The translations under genes were made by a program, and so were the position numbers. The notes below the pieces were generated by a model, which worked only from the letters and a program-made list of their open reading frames with translations, searched no databases and was not told where the DNA came from. From Mucilaginibacter sp. (GTDB lineage Bacteria > Bacteroidota > Bacteroidia > Sphingobacteriales > Sphingobacteriaceae): a DNA stretch of 64,000 bases. The stretch spans positions 62,001 through 126,000 of the forward strand of contig JAQBOM010000040.1 of the NCBI GenBank assembly GCA_028288025.1, given 5' to 3'. This document shows positions 33,222 through 42,017 of the stretch, one piece after another (position 1 is the stretch's first letter; the number at the start of each line of letters is the position of its first letter).

Positions 33222-34037
33222 ATGAATAGTCTTATTTCGCCCAAAAAAATAAATTCCCTTTCACATAGTTACAAATTTACCATTGCCACGCTGGTTACTG
33301 ATACGGGTGAATACCAGGATATGGTTGAATCTTTTAACAAGGCCGGCTTTACTAAAGATACTTGTGAGTACATCTACATAGACAACGTAGGGAAGAACAG
33401 TTTTGATGCCTACGAGGGGCTTAATTTGTTTTTACAAACTGCGCAGGGGGAGTACATTGTCATTTGCCACCAGGATGTCCTTCTAAATTTCGACAATATT
33501 GAAATATTGACCCAACGGATTGAACAGATAAGCACAATAGACCCCAATTGGGCTATATTGAGCAATGCCGGGGGAATTGAAAATAATTTATACCGGCGGA
33601 TCGCTATTGATGTGGTTTATGAGGATGGATTTGAGCAGGTATATGGCAAGAAGCCGCAAAAGGTTTGTACCGTTGATGAAAATTTTATTTTAGTTAAGCG
33701 CTCAGCAAACCTTTCATTATCACGTGATCTTGCCGGATTTCATTTATATGGCACCGATCTTTGCCTCGTAGCGGAATTATTAGGTTATTCATCTTATGTT
33801 ATCGAGTTTAAGCTCCTGCACAAAAGCTATGGTAACCCTGGTAAAACGTATTATGATATTCTGAACCAATTGATCGAAAAATATGTACGATTTATGCGCA
33901 GCCGTACTATAATAACAACGATAACGGATTTCCGGTTATCTCCATCATCAATTGATACCGCATTTTTTAATACAAAATTCGTGAAGAAAGTATACCGGAA
34001 AATAACAAAATTAACAAAGGATCACAATATCACATAG
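33222..34037 (+). CDS. GT2-type glycosyltransferase (Glyco_tranf_2_5-like)
   Basis: The protein has 271 residues. The segment 'EYIVICHQDVLLNFDNIEIL' matches the 'HQDV' signature of the StrF-like GT2 subgroup, where Asp binds the metal-nucleotide. A GT-A fold is suggested by 'YIYIDNVGKNSFDAYEGLNL' before it and 'GFHLYGTDLCLVAELLG' after it. It is last in the cluster and starts 1 base after the previous stop. The 40 C-terminal residues are basic. The exact sugar is unknown. Confidence 0.75.
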   Translation: MNSLISPKKINSLSHSYKFTIATLVTDTGEYQDMVESFNKAGFTKDTCEYIYIDNVGKNSFDAYEGLNLFLQTAQGEYIVICHQDVLLNFDNIEILTQRIEQISTIDPNWAILSNAGGIENNLYRRIAIDVVYEDGFEQVYGKKPQKVCTVDENFILVKRSANLSLSRDLAGFHLYGTDLCLVAELLGYSSYVIEFKLLHKSYGNPGKTYYDILNQLIEKYVRFMRSRTIITTITDFRLSPSSIDTAFFNTKFVKKVYRKITKLTKDHNIT

Positions 34038-34057
34038 TCAAAAGATGGCGAATGAAA

Positions 34058-34083
34058 AAGGCCAACCGTATGTGGATGGCCTT
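34058..34083 (+). terminator. Weak hairpin terminator after the glycan cluster
   Basis: AAGGCCA (34058-34064) and TGGCCTT (34077-34083) pair around a 12-base loop, with A's before but no long T-run after (ATTAAC follows). It lies 20 bases past the last glycosyltransferase and is a plausible weak transcription stop. Confidence 0.35.
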
Positions 34084-34143
34084 ATTAACACTTCTATATA
34101 ACATAATAATTTTAGTTGGACGGAGAGCGCATACGATAAATCG

Positions 34144-34192
34144 GGCTGTATCACTTGTGAAAGAGATACAGGAGATACACCTGATACGACTT
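34144..34192. repeat. Second TGTATC-type repeat element (reverse orientation)
   Basis: On the minus strand this reads CGTATCAGGTGTATCTCC, then CTGTATCTCTTTCACAAG, then TGATACAGC. It therefore shares the unit, the CTTTCACAA spacer and the closing TGATACAGC with the array at 13668-13754. It lies between convergent genes. Confidence 0.6.
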
Positions 34193-34213
34193 TGCAGCCT
34201 CTTTCAGACTAAC

Positions 34214-34882
34214 CTATTCAAATTTAATGCCTAATCCAATTTGCCATACCTGGTTGCGGTAATCACCCCCATAGCTTGCATTCTGCTGGTTTTGCTGCAT
34301 GTCGACAGTGTACCTCACGCGCAGTTCAACATTAGGGTTAAAATCAAAACTCACGCCAACAACACCGTCCAATATTGTTTTTTGCCCGTAGGTATTGTAA
34401 CTGCTTTCGGAAGTTACATTAAACCCGTTATCAAAAGTTTGGGTTGTCGAAACGGGGATAGCTAGCTGCGGACCTATCAGGAAATTGAAAGTTGGCGACA
34501 ATTTAAACTTTGCGAGCAAAGGCACATCAATGTAGTTTGTTCGCTGGGTATAGTTACCGTCGGGTGTTCCGGCGGCAAAGCCTTTTTGTGAATACAAGGC
34601 TTCAGGGGCAAATGACAATGGATAAATAAGGGGAATTTCCATGGTTAGCCCCGCATTAAAGCCGGCAATAGCGGCCGTGCTGTAATTGTTGTTATAGGCG
34701 TTTATGGTATTGGCGACGTTCAGTCCGCCTGTTAAACCAAACCTTATCCTGTAAAACTCATCTGTATGGCTGCGGGGCGGGGGGCGCCTTACAACCCGGC
34801 GGGGACCATAATAATAACCTTGCGCGCTTACCGAGCCTGCCACCAGCAGGCATATCGCTAAAAAAAAGGTAAATTTTTTCAT
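34214..34882 (-). CDS. Outer-membrane beta-barrel protein (porin/PorT-like family)
   Basis: A 222-residue protein with a signal peptide ending 'GSVSAQ', then a Tyr/Pro/Arg-rich spacer ('RRVVRRPPPR') and an eight-strand-type barrel with alternating hydrophobic strands. Family-typical segments are 'FGLTGGLNVANTI', 'GFNAGLTMEIPL', 'LSFAPEALYSQKG', 'YIDVPLLAKFKL' and the closing 'QIGLGIKFE' ending in an aromatic-acidic pair. This is the common Bacteroidota OMP_b-brl_2 type. Ligand or role unknown. Confidence 0.88.
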   Translation of the reverse strand: MKKFTFFLAICLLVAGSVSAQGYYYGPRRVVRRPPPRSHTDEFYRIRFGLTGGLNVANTINAYNNNYSTAAIAGFNAGLTMEIPLIYPLSFAPEALYSQKGFAAGTPDGNYTQRTNYIDVPLLAKFKLSPTFNFLIGPQLAIPVSTTQTFDNGFNVTSESSYNTYGQKTILDGVVGVSFDFNPNVELRVRYTVDMQQNQQNASYGGDYRNQVWQIGLGIKFE

Positions 34883-34994
34883 ATTTTAATTGTTTAGTTT
34901 ATCCTTAGAGTAAATATTCTTCCGAAGGTTTATTGCCAGTTTATTTTTTTATAAAATGTTCACATTAAGTCGTGCGTTGAAATTTGGAATAAGC

Positions 34995-35002
34995 TACATT
35001 TG
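34995..35002 (+). promoter_or_regulatory. -7-like box (TACATTTG) before the GH3 gene
   Basis: This is an exact TAnnTTTG match 3 bases before the ATG at 35006, with TTG about 15 bases upstream. If real, the mRNA would be nearly leaderless; otherwise it is a chance match. Confidence 0.3.
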
Positions 35003-35005
35003 GCC

Positions 35006-36730
35006 ATGCAACTATGGAAACCGCTGGTTCATTTTTTTTTATTAGTGATATTTTGCCTGGTATCGATCAGCGTCTTTGCCCAAAAGGAAGATTATATCCA
35101 ATCGTTAAGTCATCAAAACAAGTGGGTCGATTCTGTTTTCCGGAAGATGAACCGCAAGAAAAAAATTGCACAGCTGTTTTTTATACGGGCGCATACAAAC
35201 AGGGGCCAGGCTTATGAAGATTCTGTCGGTAAGATTATCAAAGACGAGCAGCCTGGCGGGCTGGTGTTTTTCCAGGGCGGCCCTGTGCGACAGGCCGAGA
35301 TCATCAATAAGTACCAGAAATTAGTTAAAGTGCCGCTGCTCGTTGCGATGGATGGTGAGTGGGGCGTGGGCATGCGGCTCGATTCAACCATATCCTATCC
35401 ATACCAAATGACGCTGGGCGCCATACAGGACAACAGCCTGGTATACAAAATGGGGCAGCAGATAGCATATGATTTTAAGCGGCTGGGCATGCACATGAAC
35501 CTGGCGCCCGATATGGATATCAATAACAATCCCAACAACCCGGTTATCAATTTCCGTTCGTTTGGCGATAATAAATATAATGTGGCCGCTAAGGGCATAG
35601 CCTATATGAAAGGTATGCAAAGCTCCGGCCTGTTAACTACAGCTAAGCATTTTCCCGGGCACGGCGATACCAATGTTGATTCGCACCTCGAGTTGCCCCT
35701 GTTGCCTTTTAGCAGGCACAGGCTCGATTCGCTGGAGGAGTATCCTTTCCGGGAAGCTATAAAAGCCGGTATCAGCGGTGTAATGATAGCTCATATGGCT
35801 ATACCTGCCCTGGATACCACCAAAAACCTGCCCTCAACTTTATCCAGGCGAATTGTTACCGGTAACTTAAAGGATTCATTGGGATTCAAAGGTCTTGTTG
35901 TATCCGATGCGATGGAAATGAAGGCAGTTGTAAAGGATTTCCCTGATGGCGAAGCAGATGTAAAAGCGTTTTTAGCCGGCAACGACATTATCGAATTATC
36001 TGAAAACTCTGCACGGGCGATAAAAAAAATACGTAAAGCTGTCCGCAAACGTGAGGTAACGATCGAAGAATTTAATTCCCGCGTTAAAAATGTGCTTGCC
36101 GCCAAGTACTGGACAGGGCTGAACTATTACCACGAAACGTCAACAGCTCATTTGGTTGAAGACCTGAACAGATCCGCGGCCAAAGATCTGGTTCAGCAAC
36201 TGAGCGACGGAGCAGTAACAGTTTTAAAGGGCGATGCCGCTACGCTACAATTGGACCCATTTCAAAAAACAGCGATCGTAAGTATCGGTGTTACCGGATC
36301 AACCGTTTTTCAGCGCGAACTGGTAAAATGGTATACAAACAGTACGCTCTTTCAGGTTGGTAAAAACGCGCCGGAACAGGAACTAAAAGCGTTGCTCGAC
36401 GTACTGCAGCCCTACCAACAGGTTTATGTGAGTATCAATGATACGCGCCTGCGCCCGGCAAGCAAGCTGGATTACAGCGAAGAGGTTAAGTCTTTTATCG
36501 GCGAATTGGCCGCACATCGCAATACTGTTATAACTGTTTTTGCGAACGCCTATGCCATTGCAGGGCTTCCGGGAATTGAAAAAAGCGGCGCATTGGTGGC
36601 CTGCTATCAAATGACGGATGAGCTGCAGCGCTCGGCTGTTAAAGCAATTACCAGGCAAATAAAACCAACTGGTCGATTACCGGTAACTATTAATCTATTT
36701 TTCCCTACGGGGTTAAGAAGTGCTTTGTAA
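35006..36730 (+). CDS. Glycoside hydrolase family 3, beta-N-acetylhexosaminidase-like
   Basis: The protein has 574 residues and a signal peptide ending 'SVFAQ'. The GH3 N-terminal barrel shows 'LFFIRAHTNRGQAYEDSVGK', 'LLVAMDGEWGVGMRL', the NagZ-type signature 'TTAKHFPGHGDTNVDSHLEL' and 'LVVSDAMEMKAV' holding the nucleophile Asp. A C-terminal GH3 domain follows (about 380-574). The His-containing loop marks the N-acetylglucosaminidase branch, so peptidoglycan or chitin-derived GlcNAc release is likely. Bacteroidota relatives are often fused to a beta-lactamase-like domain; this one stops before it. It neighbours a GH18/CE4/GT2 fusion and fits with the GlcNAc-kinase-like gene at 4696. Confidence 0.88.
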   Translation: MQLWKPLVHFFLLVIFCLVSISVFAQKEDYIQSLSHQNKWVDSVFRKMNRKKKIAQLFFIRAHTNRGQAYEDSVGKIIKDEQPGGLVFFQGGPVRQAEIINKYQKLVKVPLLVAMDGEWGVGMRLDSTISYPYQMTLGAIQDNSLVYKMGQQIAYDFKRLGMHMNLAPDMDINNNPNNPVINFRSFGDNKYNVAAKGIAYMKGMQSSGLLTTAKHFPGHGDTNVDSHLELPLLPFSRHRLDSLEEYPFREAIKAGISGVMIAHMAIPALDTTKNLPSTLSRRIVTGNLKDSLGFKGLVVSDAMEMKAVVKDFPDGEADVKAFLAGNDIIELSENSARAIKKIRKAVRKREVTIEEFNSRVKNVLAAKYWTGLNYYHETSTAHLVEDLNRSAAKDLVQQLSDGAVTVLKGDAATLQLDPFQKTAIVSIGVTGSTVFQRELVKWYTNSTLFQVGKNAPEQELKALLDVLQPYQQVYVSINDTRLRPASKLDYSEEVKSFIGELAAHRNTVITVFANAYAIAGLPGIEKSGALVACYQMTDELQRSAVKAITRQIKPTGRLPVTINLFFPTGLRSAL

Positions 36731-36757
36731 TTCGGTATAGATTGAAAGTCTATCGGC

Positions 36758-39700
36758 TTAGTCGCCCACCGCCACGTTTTTCTTCATAATTACATTGCCT
36801 GTGCGTTTTAAAGCACCCCACGAGCCCAGTTCACCCTTTAGCGCTTTGCGTAACGATTTAAACAAAACATAATACATTAACTGGCGCCATATAAATCGCT
36901 GCGGTATAATATAAACCAGCTTTTTGTAATCCTCTTTCTCCATCCGGAAGGCAATGATCGCTACGATAAAATCGATTACTACAAAGCCAACATAGTAGGT
37001 GATTATTTTACCTGGTTTGTCGCTGAATAGTCCGAAGATCATCATCAAATCGGCCAGTGGTGAAAATAATGGTAATATGATCTGGAAGACCAGGATGTTC
37101 GGCATTCCGATCATTCCAAAAAATTTATATTTTTTATTAAAAAGCGCTTTCTTATTTTTCCAAAAGCTTTGCATTACGCCAAAACTCCAGCGGAAGCGCT
37201 GTTTCAACAAACCGTTAAGTGTTTCGGGCGCTTCGGTATAAGCGATAGCTTCGGCGCAGTTTTTTACGACATAGCCCCGTTTTAATATCCGCATGGTAAG
37301 ATCGCAATCCTCCGCAAGGGTATCATACGTAAACCCTCCCGCTTTGTAAATTGCCGATTTGCGGAAGGCGCCGATAGCGCCAGGCACTACGGTTATACTG
37401 TTGATGAGATCGAATGCACGGCGGTCCATATTTTGGGCGGTGATGTATTCGATAGACTGCCAGCGGGTGATCATGTTGGTTTCGTTACCCACTTTAACTG
37501 TACCGGCCACCGCGCCAATCTCATCATCCGTAAAATAGGTCATCAAATGATAAATGGCATCGGTTTTTAATTGCGTGTCGGCATCAATGCATACTACAAA
37601 TTCGCTTTGGGCATGCGAGATACCAAAGTTCAGCGCCGATGCTTTACCCCCGTTTGGCTTGGTTAATACCTTAACCAATGGATGATGGCCGTAAGCGTTG
37701 TTAACCAGCTCATACGTTTTATCTTTTGAGCCGTCGTCTACAAAAATGATCTCAAACGACGGGTATTCAGTTTTAAGTAAGCTTTGTATGGTCTTGATAG
37801 CCGTAACTTCTTCATTATAGCCCGGTACAATAATACTTACCGGCCTAAGCAGCGCCGGGTCGATGATCGCCCGGTTCAGTTTTTTATTTTCGGAATATTG
37901 CCTTACCGCAAGTACACCAATCAATACCACCCTACCAACGGCCAGGAAAATCGCCGACATAAACAGGTAGAGCAGAAACCAGTTGCTATAAAAATAACCT
38001 TCAATCAGTAAATTATATAAAGAGCCAAGTACGCCCGAATTGGCGTCGTCTTTTATTGGCGGCATCAGGTCGGCCTTGGTTTTGCCTAAAACTGCGGCTA
38101 TGGTAGTAAACTGGTATCCATGGCTTTTAAAAAAGTGGATAATTCCCGGCAGTGCCTTTACTGTTTCTTCGCGTGTATCGCCGCCCGCATCATGTAAGAG
38201 CAACATGGAACCGTTATCTTTTTGTTTTATGGTGCGGGCGAGAATACTGTCGGCTGTTACGCCCGGTTGCCAATCCCAGGGGTCAATCGATTCACCGATA
38301 TTGATATAGCTTTGATTACGGCTTTCAGCCACCGGAATAACCTCAGCTAACGTACGCGGCTCCGCATCTGCATTAAAAGGCGGCCTGAACAGGATGGTGC
38401 TCCGGCCGGTAACCGACTCAATTAGCTTACGGGTTGCATTTAGCTCAAGGTTTACCCGCTGTAAACTAACGGTAGAAATGTCGGGGTGGAAAAAGGTGTG
38501 GTTACCAATTTCGTACCCTTCGTCGAATTCTCTTTTTAAGATGGGTATGTTCTTTTCGGCCATTGAGCCAACCACAAAAAATGCCGCCGGAACGTGTTCT
38601 TTTTTTAATATGTCCAATATCTGCGGGGTAAATTCAGGATCGGGACCATCATCAAACGTTAAAACGATTTTACCCGGCGCGTATCCGTATTTGCGGATAA
38701 CATATTTAGTTGGCAATTTAATATACGCCTGGTTAGTGATAACAAAGTTTGTTGTATCCATCAGGATACTAATTTTACCGGGATCCGGGCTTGTTACTAA
38801 GTCCAGTACCTCGCCATCGCCATCATAATAAATTTTATTGTCAAGGCCGACCGAGCTCATTCTTTTAACATCTATACCCGTCTTTTTTAATGAATCAATT
38901 GCCAGGTTTTTTTGAAAAAATGACCATAGACGCGGATCTTCCGATCCGAGGCGCCAAAGTGCCACGCCGCCGGTATCCCAATCATCAGCCATGCGGATAA
39001 CGTTAAAATTAGTGGCAGCATCCGTAAAGTAAACCGTATGATCGAGGCTGTCATCATCCATATAAGTATAATGCAGGTTGGCCGAAATCGGGTCAAACGT
39101 AATTTTACTGCTTTTTTCCTGGGCCATACTTATAGCCTGTTGATAGCCCATGGGTTTCCCCACGCTGCTTTCGGGCCAGTCATACGCTCCGCCGGCCACG
39201 GTCAGGATCACTTTTTCGCTTGGTATCCTGGTACAAACATTATCCAGTATTTGTTCAACCCAATGCTGGTTTGAAAGGTCCCCGGCATTACTGTTTTCAT
39301 TGTGCTGGTCGAGCGCCATTACAAACAAGAAATCGTTTATATGCTGAAGCCGCTCGAGTTGATACTTTTCGTCGTCGGGAATTACGTTTTGTGTTACTAA
39401 AAAGCCTAAAGGATGCAGAATGGCGTACAGCTCATTTTCAAACGCGATATAATTCTTGCTGTTAATGTCTTTAATATTATCGAAATCCAGGTTGATACCA
39501 TTAAATTTAAATCGTGTTAACTGGGTGGCGATATTATTAATAAACAGCAGGCGAAGCTTTTTGTCTTTGATGATGCGTTCAACATCAGTGACATCATAAC
39601 TGCCGCTTGCGTTATTTTTATTGACATAGTTTGAAAGTGAAATTAATACAGGCTTCTTATATTTCTTATTGAGATTTATCAGGCCGGTATCAACGTTTGC

Positions 39701-40132
39701 AACTAAGGTGTCATGTCCCGGATATATATAAAAACCCTCGCTTACGATCATATCTAATTTGGCGATATGAGCAGCCAGCGAACTGTAAGCCTGCGGCTCC
39801 CATGCCTTGTAAAAACCGGCATTAATGCGGTCTTTATTATTGGGGCGTTTAAGCTGGTGCAACCGGCGGGCGCGTGCAAGCTTTTGTATTTCGGCGATAT
39901 CGATCTTAAAATCTTTGAATTTTTTTGATCTTTTTAACAGATCAAGTTCTTCTTTGGTGAGTTTTTTTGGGGCGGGGTTTAAGTTTGGTAACGAGGGATA
40001 TTGTTTTGAATTTACAATAATAACAGCGGCAACGATACTGCATACCAGTACCACCAACAGCGCACGGCTAAGCCATTTAAAACGGATCCATCGGCCTGGT
40101 GTATCTGTTTGAAAAACCTGTTTATCAGCCAT
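36758..40132 (-). CDS. Trimodular GH18-like / CE4 deacetylase / GT2 synthase membrane protein
   Basis: This 1124-residue fusion starts with a membrane anchor (about 20-42). A GH18-like barrel (about 100-410) has 'NGINLDFDN' (211-219) at the catalytic strand, with Asp where the DxxDxDxE motif has Glu. A NodB/CE4 deacetylase (about 485-680) shows TFDDGPD (492-498), NHTFFH (544-549), RPPF (583-586) and LLLHDAGG. A membrane span (about 716-742) leads to a processive GT2 domain with ADT (851-853), AEDCD (940-944) and QRFRW (978-982), then further helices. The order suggests a synthase that makes, deacetylates and processes a beta-linked GlcNAc polymer across the inner membrane, like PgaB plus PgaC in one chain. 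Substrate and product are inference. Confidence 0.88.
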   Translation of the reverse strand: MADKQVFQTDTPGRWIRFKWLSRALLVVLVCSIVAAVIIVNSKQYPSLPNLNPAPKKLTKEELDLLKRSKKFKDFKIDIAEIQKLARARRLHQLKRPNNKDRINAGFYKAWEPQAYSSLAAHIAKLDMIVSEGFYIYPGHDTLVANVDTGLINLNKKYKKPVLISLSNYVNKNNASGSYDVTDVERIIKDKKLRLLFINNIATQLTRFKFNGINLDFDNIKDINSKNYIAFENELYAILHPLGFLVTQNVIPDDEKYQLERLQHINDFLFVMALDQHNENSNAGDLSNQHWVEQILDNVCTRIPSEKVILTVAGGAYDWPESSVGKPMGYQQAISMAQEKSSKITFDPISANLHYTYMDDDSLDHTVYFTDAATNFNVIRMADDWDTGGVALWRLGSEDPRLWSFFQKNLAIDSLKKTGIDVKRMSSVGLDNKIYYDGDGEVLDLVTSPDPGKISILMDTTNFVITNQAYIKLPTKYVIRKYGYAPGKIVLTFDDGPDPEFTPQILDILKKEHVPAAFFVVGSMAEKNIPILKREFDEGYEIGNHTFFHPDISTVSLQRVNLELNATRKLIESVTGRSTILFRPPFNADAEPRTLAEVIPVAESRNQSYINIGESIDPWDWQPGVTADSILARTIKQKDNGSMLLLHDAGGDTREETVKALPGIIHFFKSHGYQFTTIAAVLGKTKADLMPPIKDDANSGVLGSLYNLLIEGYFYSNWFLLYLFMSAIFLAVGRVVLIGVLAVRQYSENKKLNRAIIDPALLRPVSIIVPGYNEEVTAIKTIQSLLKTEYPSFEIIFVDDGSKDKTYELVNNAYGHHPLVKVLTKPNGGKASALNFGISHAQSEFVVCIDADTQLKTDAIYHLMTYFTDDEIGAVAGTVKVGNETNMITRWQSIEYITAQNMDRRAFDLINSITVVPGAIGAFRKSAIYKAGGFTYDTLAEDCDLTMRILKRGYVVKNCAEAIAYTEAPETLNGLLKQRFRWSFGVMQSFWKNKKALFNKKYKFFGMIGMPNILVFQIILPLFSPLADLMMIFGLFSDKPGKIITYYVGFVVIDFIVAIIAFRMEKEDYKKLVYIIPQRFIWRQLMYYVLFKSLRKALKGELGSWGALKRTGNVIMKKNVAVGD

Positions 40133-40187
40133 TAAATGCTATTATAAATTTGAATCGTAATAAAGGTTTATTGAGGTTTAATGTCGC

Positions 40188-40352
40188 TTATTGGTTATTT
40201 GCTTTATCTGCTTCAATGGCCGAAAAATCCACCCCGCATTTGCAGTTGGTACCGCAGCTTTTTTTTGCCGACAAACTGTTATAAACAAGCCGGCATACAT
40301 AAAATACAGCTGCCGCAAAAAGTATGGCGATTATAATCGTTTGGATACTCAT
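40188..40352 (-). CDS. FeoB-associated Cys-rich membrane protein
   Basis: This 54-residue frame in the gap before the fusion gene starts with one membrane helix ('IIIAILFAAAVFYVCRLVYN') and continues with a Cys cluster 'SCGTNCKCG' and a polar tail. That combination is the FeoB-associated Cys-rich family (PF12669-like), small proteins normally encoded after feoB and thought to assist ferrous iron uptake. No feoA or feoB lies in this window, so this copy is an orphan or the neighbours have moved. It is very short, but the pattern is specific. Confidence 0.68.
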   Translation of the reverse strand: MSIQTIIIAILFAAAVFYVCRLVYNSLSAKKSCGTNCKCGVDFSAIEADKANNQ

Positions 40353-40434
40353 GGTACAAAATTAATACTATTTAATTATAATACAGACAAGTCAAATAGT
40401 ATTTGGTTTAAGCGGAATACGACCGCGAGCGAAA

Positions 40435-41277
40435 TTATACAACGCTTTCCCGTAAGTTTAAAATAGCTTGGTCCAAAAAATTCGGGATGATCGTATTTTG
40501 TGTAAGGGTTATTTTGTCGGGATCGTCCAGGTGCAGCAGCATACTATTGTATTTTTTAATGCCATGCTCCTCGATCACCTGCTGTTTTTCTTCGTCCTGT
40601 AATAAAAATGTTTTCATCCCTTCCGGGTCAGCTTCGGGGTGAAACTGTGTGCCGATCGCATAATCGCTGAACCGGATGGCCATCATGGCCTGGGGCAGGT
40701 CAAGATGGGTACGTTCTTTTTCAATAGCCAGCAATTGCATGCCCAACTCTGCAAAACGGTTTTCATTCGGATTGACCACCTGCCAGTACCGCGAATCAAC
40801 TGAGTAGAACGGATCGGCAAGCCCTTCAAAGGCCGGTTCGCTTAACCCGGCCGGAGTTTTATGGATAGGCAATACTCCAAATGATTCCGAATTGCGCAAA
40901 CTGACATCACCTAACTTATACTTCCGGCACATTAACTGGAATGAGTGGCACACGTAAAAAGTATGTTTTTTTTGAGGCGTATTTGACAGATTGTGATCTT
41001 CCAGCGTATCGGTCAGGTTAAAATAATTGTTCTCCCACTCGCTGCCTTCACTATCTATCGGGCTGCCGGGCCCGCCGCTGACGATATAAATATCGAAGCC
41101 GGTGCCCGGAACTTCGGCTTTCCCGCGCACATCAAATTCCTCCACAATTAAATTTAAATTGTTTTTTGCCCGGTAACGCTGCAATATATCCCTGAATCCG
41201 CGCATGCCTTCATTCGCAGTGCCGTCGTATAGGTCGAGTATGGCTACTTTTATAGGATTTTTATCGGCTTGTATCAT
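40435..41277 (-). CDS. Class I glutamine amidotransferase-like protein (stand-alone)
   Basis: This 280-residue protein has a class I GATase fold: 'FDIYIVSGGPGSP' (oxyanion loop), the nucleophile Cys in 'FYVCHSFQLM' (about residue 110), and the His-Glu pair in 'GTQFHPEADPEGM'. The triad is intact. It resembles the GMP-synthase-like stand-alone group and carries a 50-residue C-terminal extension. No synthase partner is adjacent. It may be a gamma-glutamyl hydrolase or an ammonia-providing subunit; the substrate is not clear. Confidence 0.82.
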   Translation of the reverse strand: MIQADKNPIKVAILDLYDGTANEGMRGFRDILQRYRAKNNLNLIVEEFDVRGKAEVPGTGFDIYIVSGGPGSPIDSEGSEWENNYFNLTDTLEDHNLSNTPQKKHTFYVCHSFQLMCRKYKLGDVSLRNSESFGVLPIHKTPAGLSEPAFEGLADPFYSVDSRYWQVVNPNENRFAELGMQLLAIEKERTHLDLPQAMMAIRFSDYAIGTQFHPEADPEGMKTFLLQDEEKQQVIEEHGIKKYNSMLLHLDDPDKITLTQNTIIPNFLDQAILNLRESVV

Positions 41278-41415
41278 TTAGTTTGTTCCGTTAAGCGTTT
41301 GTGAGGTAATATAATAAAGCTGGCTGAAAAATTATAATTTGACTATATAAACCAAAGTTATATTTCATTTATTACGATTTGTTAAGGGATAAAAACAAAT
41401 TTATACTTTTATACA

Positions 41416-41976
41416 ATGCATCACCCTGAGAATAATCCCTGGCAAATTACTTCCGAAAAAAAAGTTTACGATAATCCCTGGATAAATATAACCGAATACC
41501 AGGTGATCAACCCGTCGGGAAAGCCGGGTATATATGGGAAGGTGCATTATAAAAATTTCGCGATAGGTGTTTTTCCACTCGATGAGGATTTAAATACTTA
41601 CCTGGTGGGCCAATACCGTTTTGTTTTGGGCCAGTATAGCTGGGAAATGCCCGAAGGAGGCGGTCCGCTTGACGCCGATCCGCTCGACTCGGCCAAACGG
41701 GAACTGCTCGAAGAAACCGGCCTGAAGGCGAATCAATGGACAGAAATACAACGGCTGCACCTTTCAAATTCGGTAAGCGATGAGTTAAGCATTATTTACC
41801 TGGCCCGTGAACTTAAGCAATTCGCATCTGACCCCGAAGATACCGAGCAACTGATCGTTCACAAATTGCCTTTTGAAAGCGTATACCAAATGGTTTGTAA
41901 TGGCGAAATAACTGATGCAATGACCGTGGCAGCTGTTTTTAAGGTGCAGCTTATGTTGGCCGAAGGCCGTTTATAA
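41416..41976 (+). CDS. Nudix hydrolase (ADP-ribose pyrophosphatase-like)
   Basis: A 186-residue Nudix protein. The Nudix box spans residues 81-103 (Gly-81 to Leu-103) with the metal-binding 'RELLEETGL' intact, but the first Glu of GX5E is Ala (position 87). The preceding 'QYRFVLGQYSWEMPEGG' is typical of ADP-ribose/NDP-sugar pyrophosphatases. It likely clears ADP-ribose or a related nucleotide sugar. It is divergent from the amidotransferase gene and followed by plsC at 41 bases. Confidence 0.88.
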   Translation: MHHPENNPWQITSEKKVYDNPWINITEYQVINPSGKPGIYGKVHYKNFAIGVFPLDEDLNTYLVGQYRFVLGQYSWEMPEGGGPLDADPLDSAKRELLEETGLKANQWTEIQRLHLSNSVSDELSIIYLARELKQFASDPEDTEQLIVHKLPFESVYQMVCNGEITDAMTVAAVFKVQLMLAEGRL

Positions 41977-42001
41977 ACACCTGTAAATTCCGAAAAAAAC
42001 C

Positions 42002-42009
42002 TAAATTTG
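42002..42009 (+). promoter_or_regulatory. -7-like box (TAAATTTG) before plsC
   Basis: This is an exact TAnnTTTG match 8 bases before the plsC ATG. It would give plsC its own short-leader transcript apart from the Nudix gene. Confidence 0.35.
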
Positions 42010-42017
42010 GGCTTTTT

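Noticed and set aside
34052..34234. Plus-strand frame of 60 codons after the glycan cluster
   Set aside because: It crosses a hairpin and the TGTATC repeat and overlaps the end of the outer-membrane barrel gene; no codon pattern or family.
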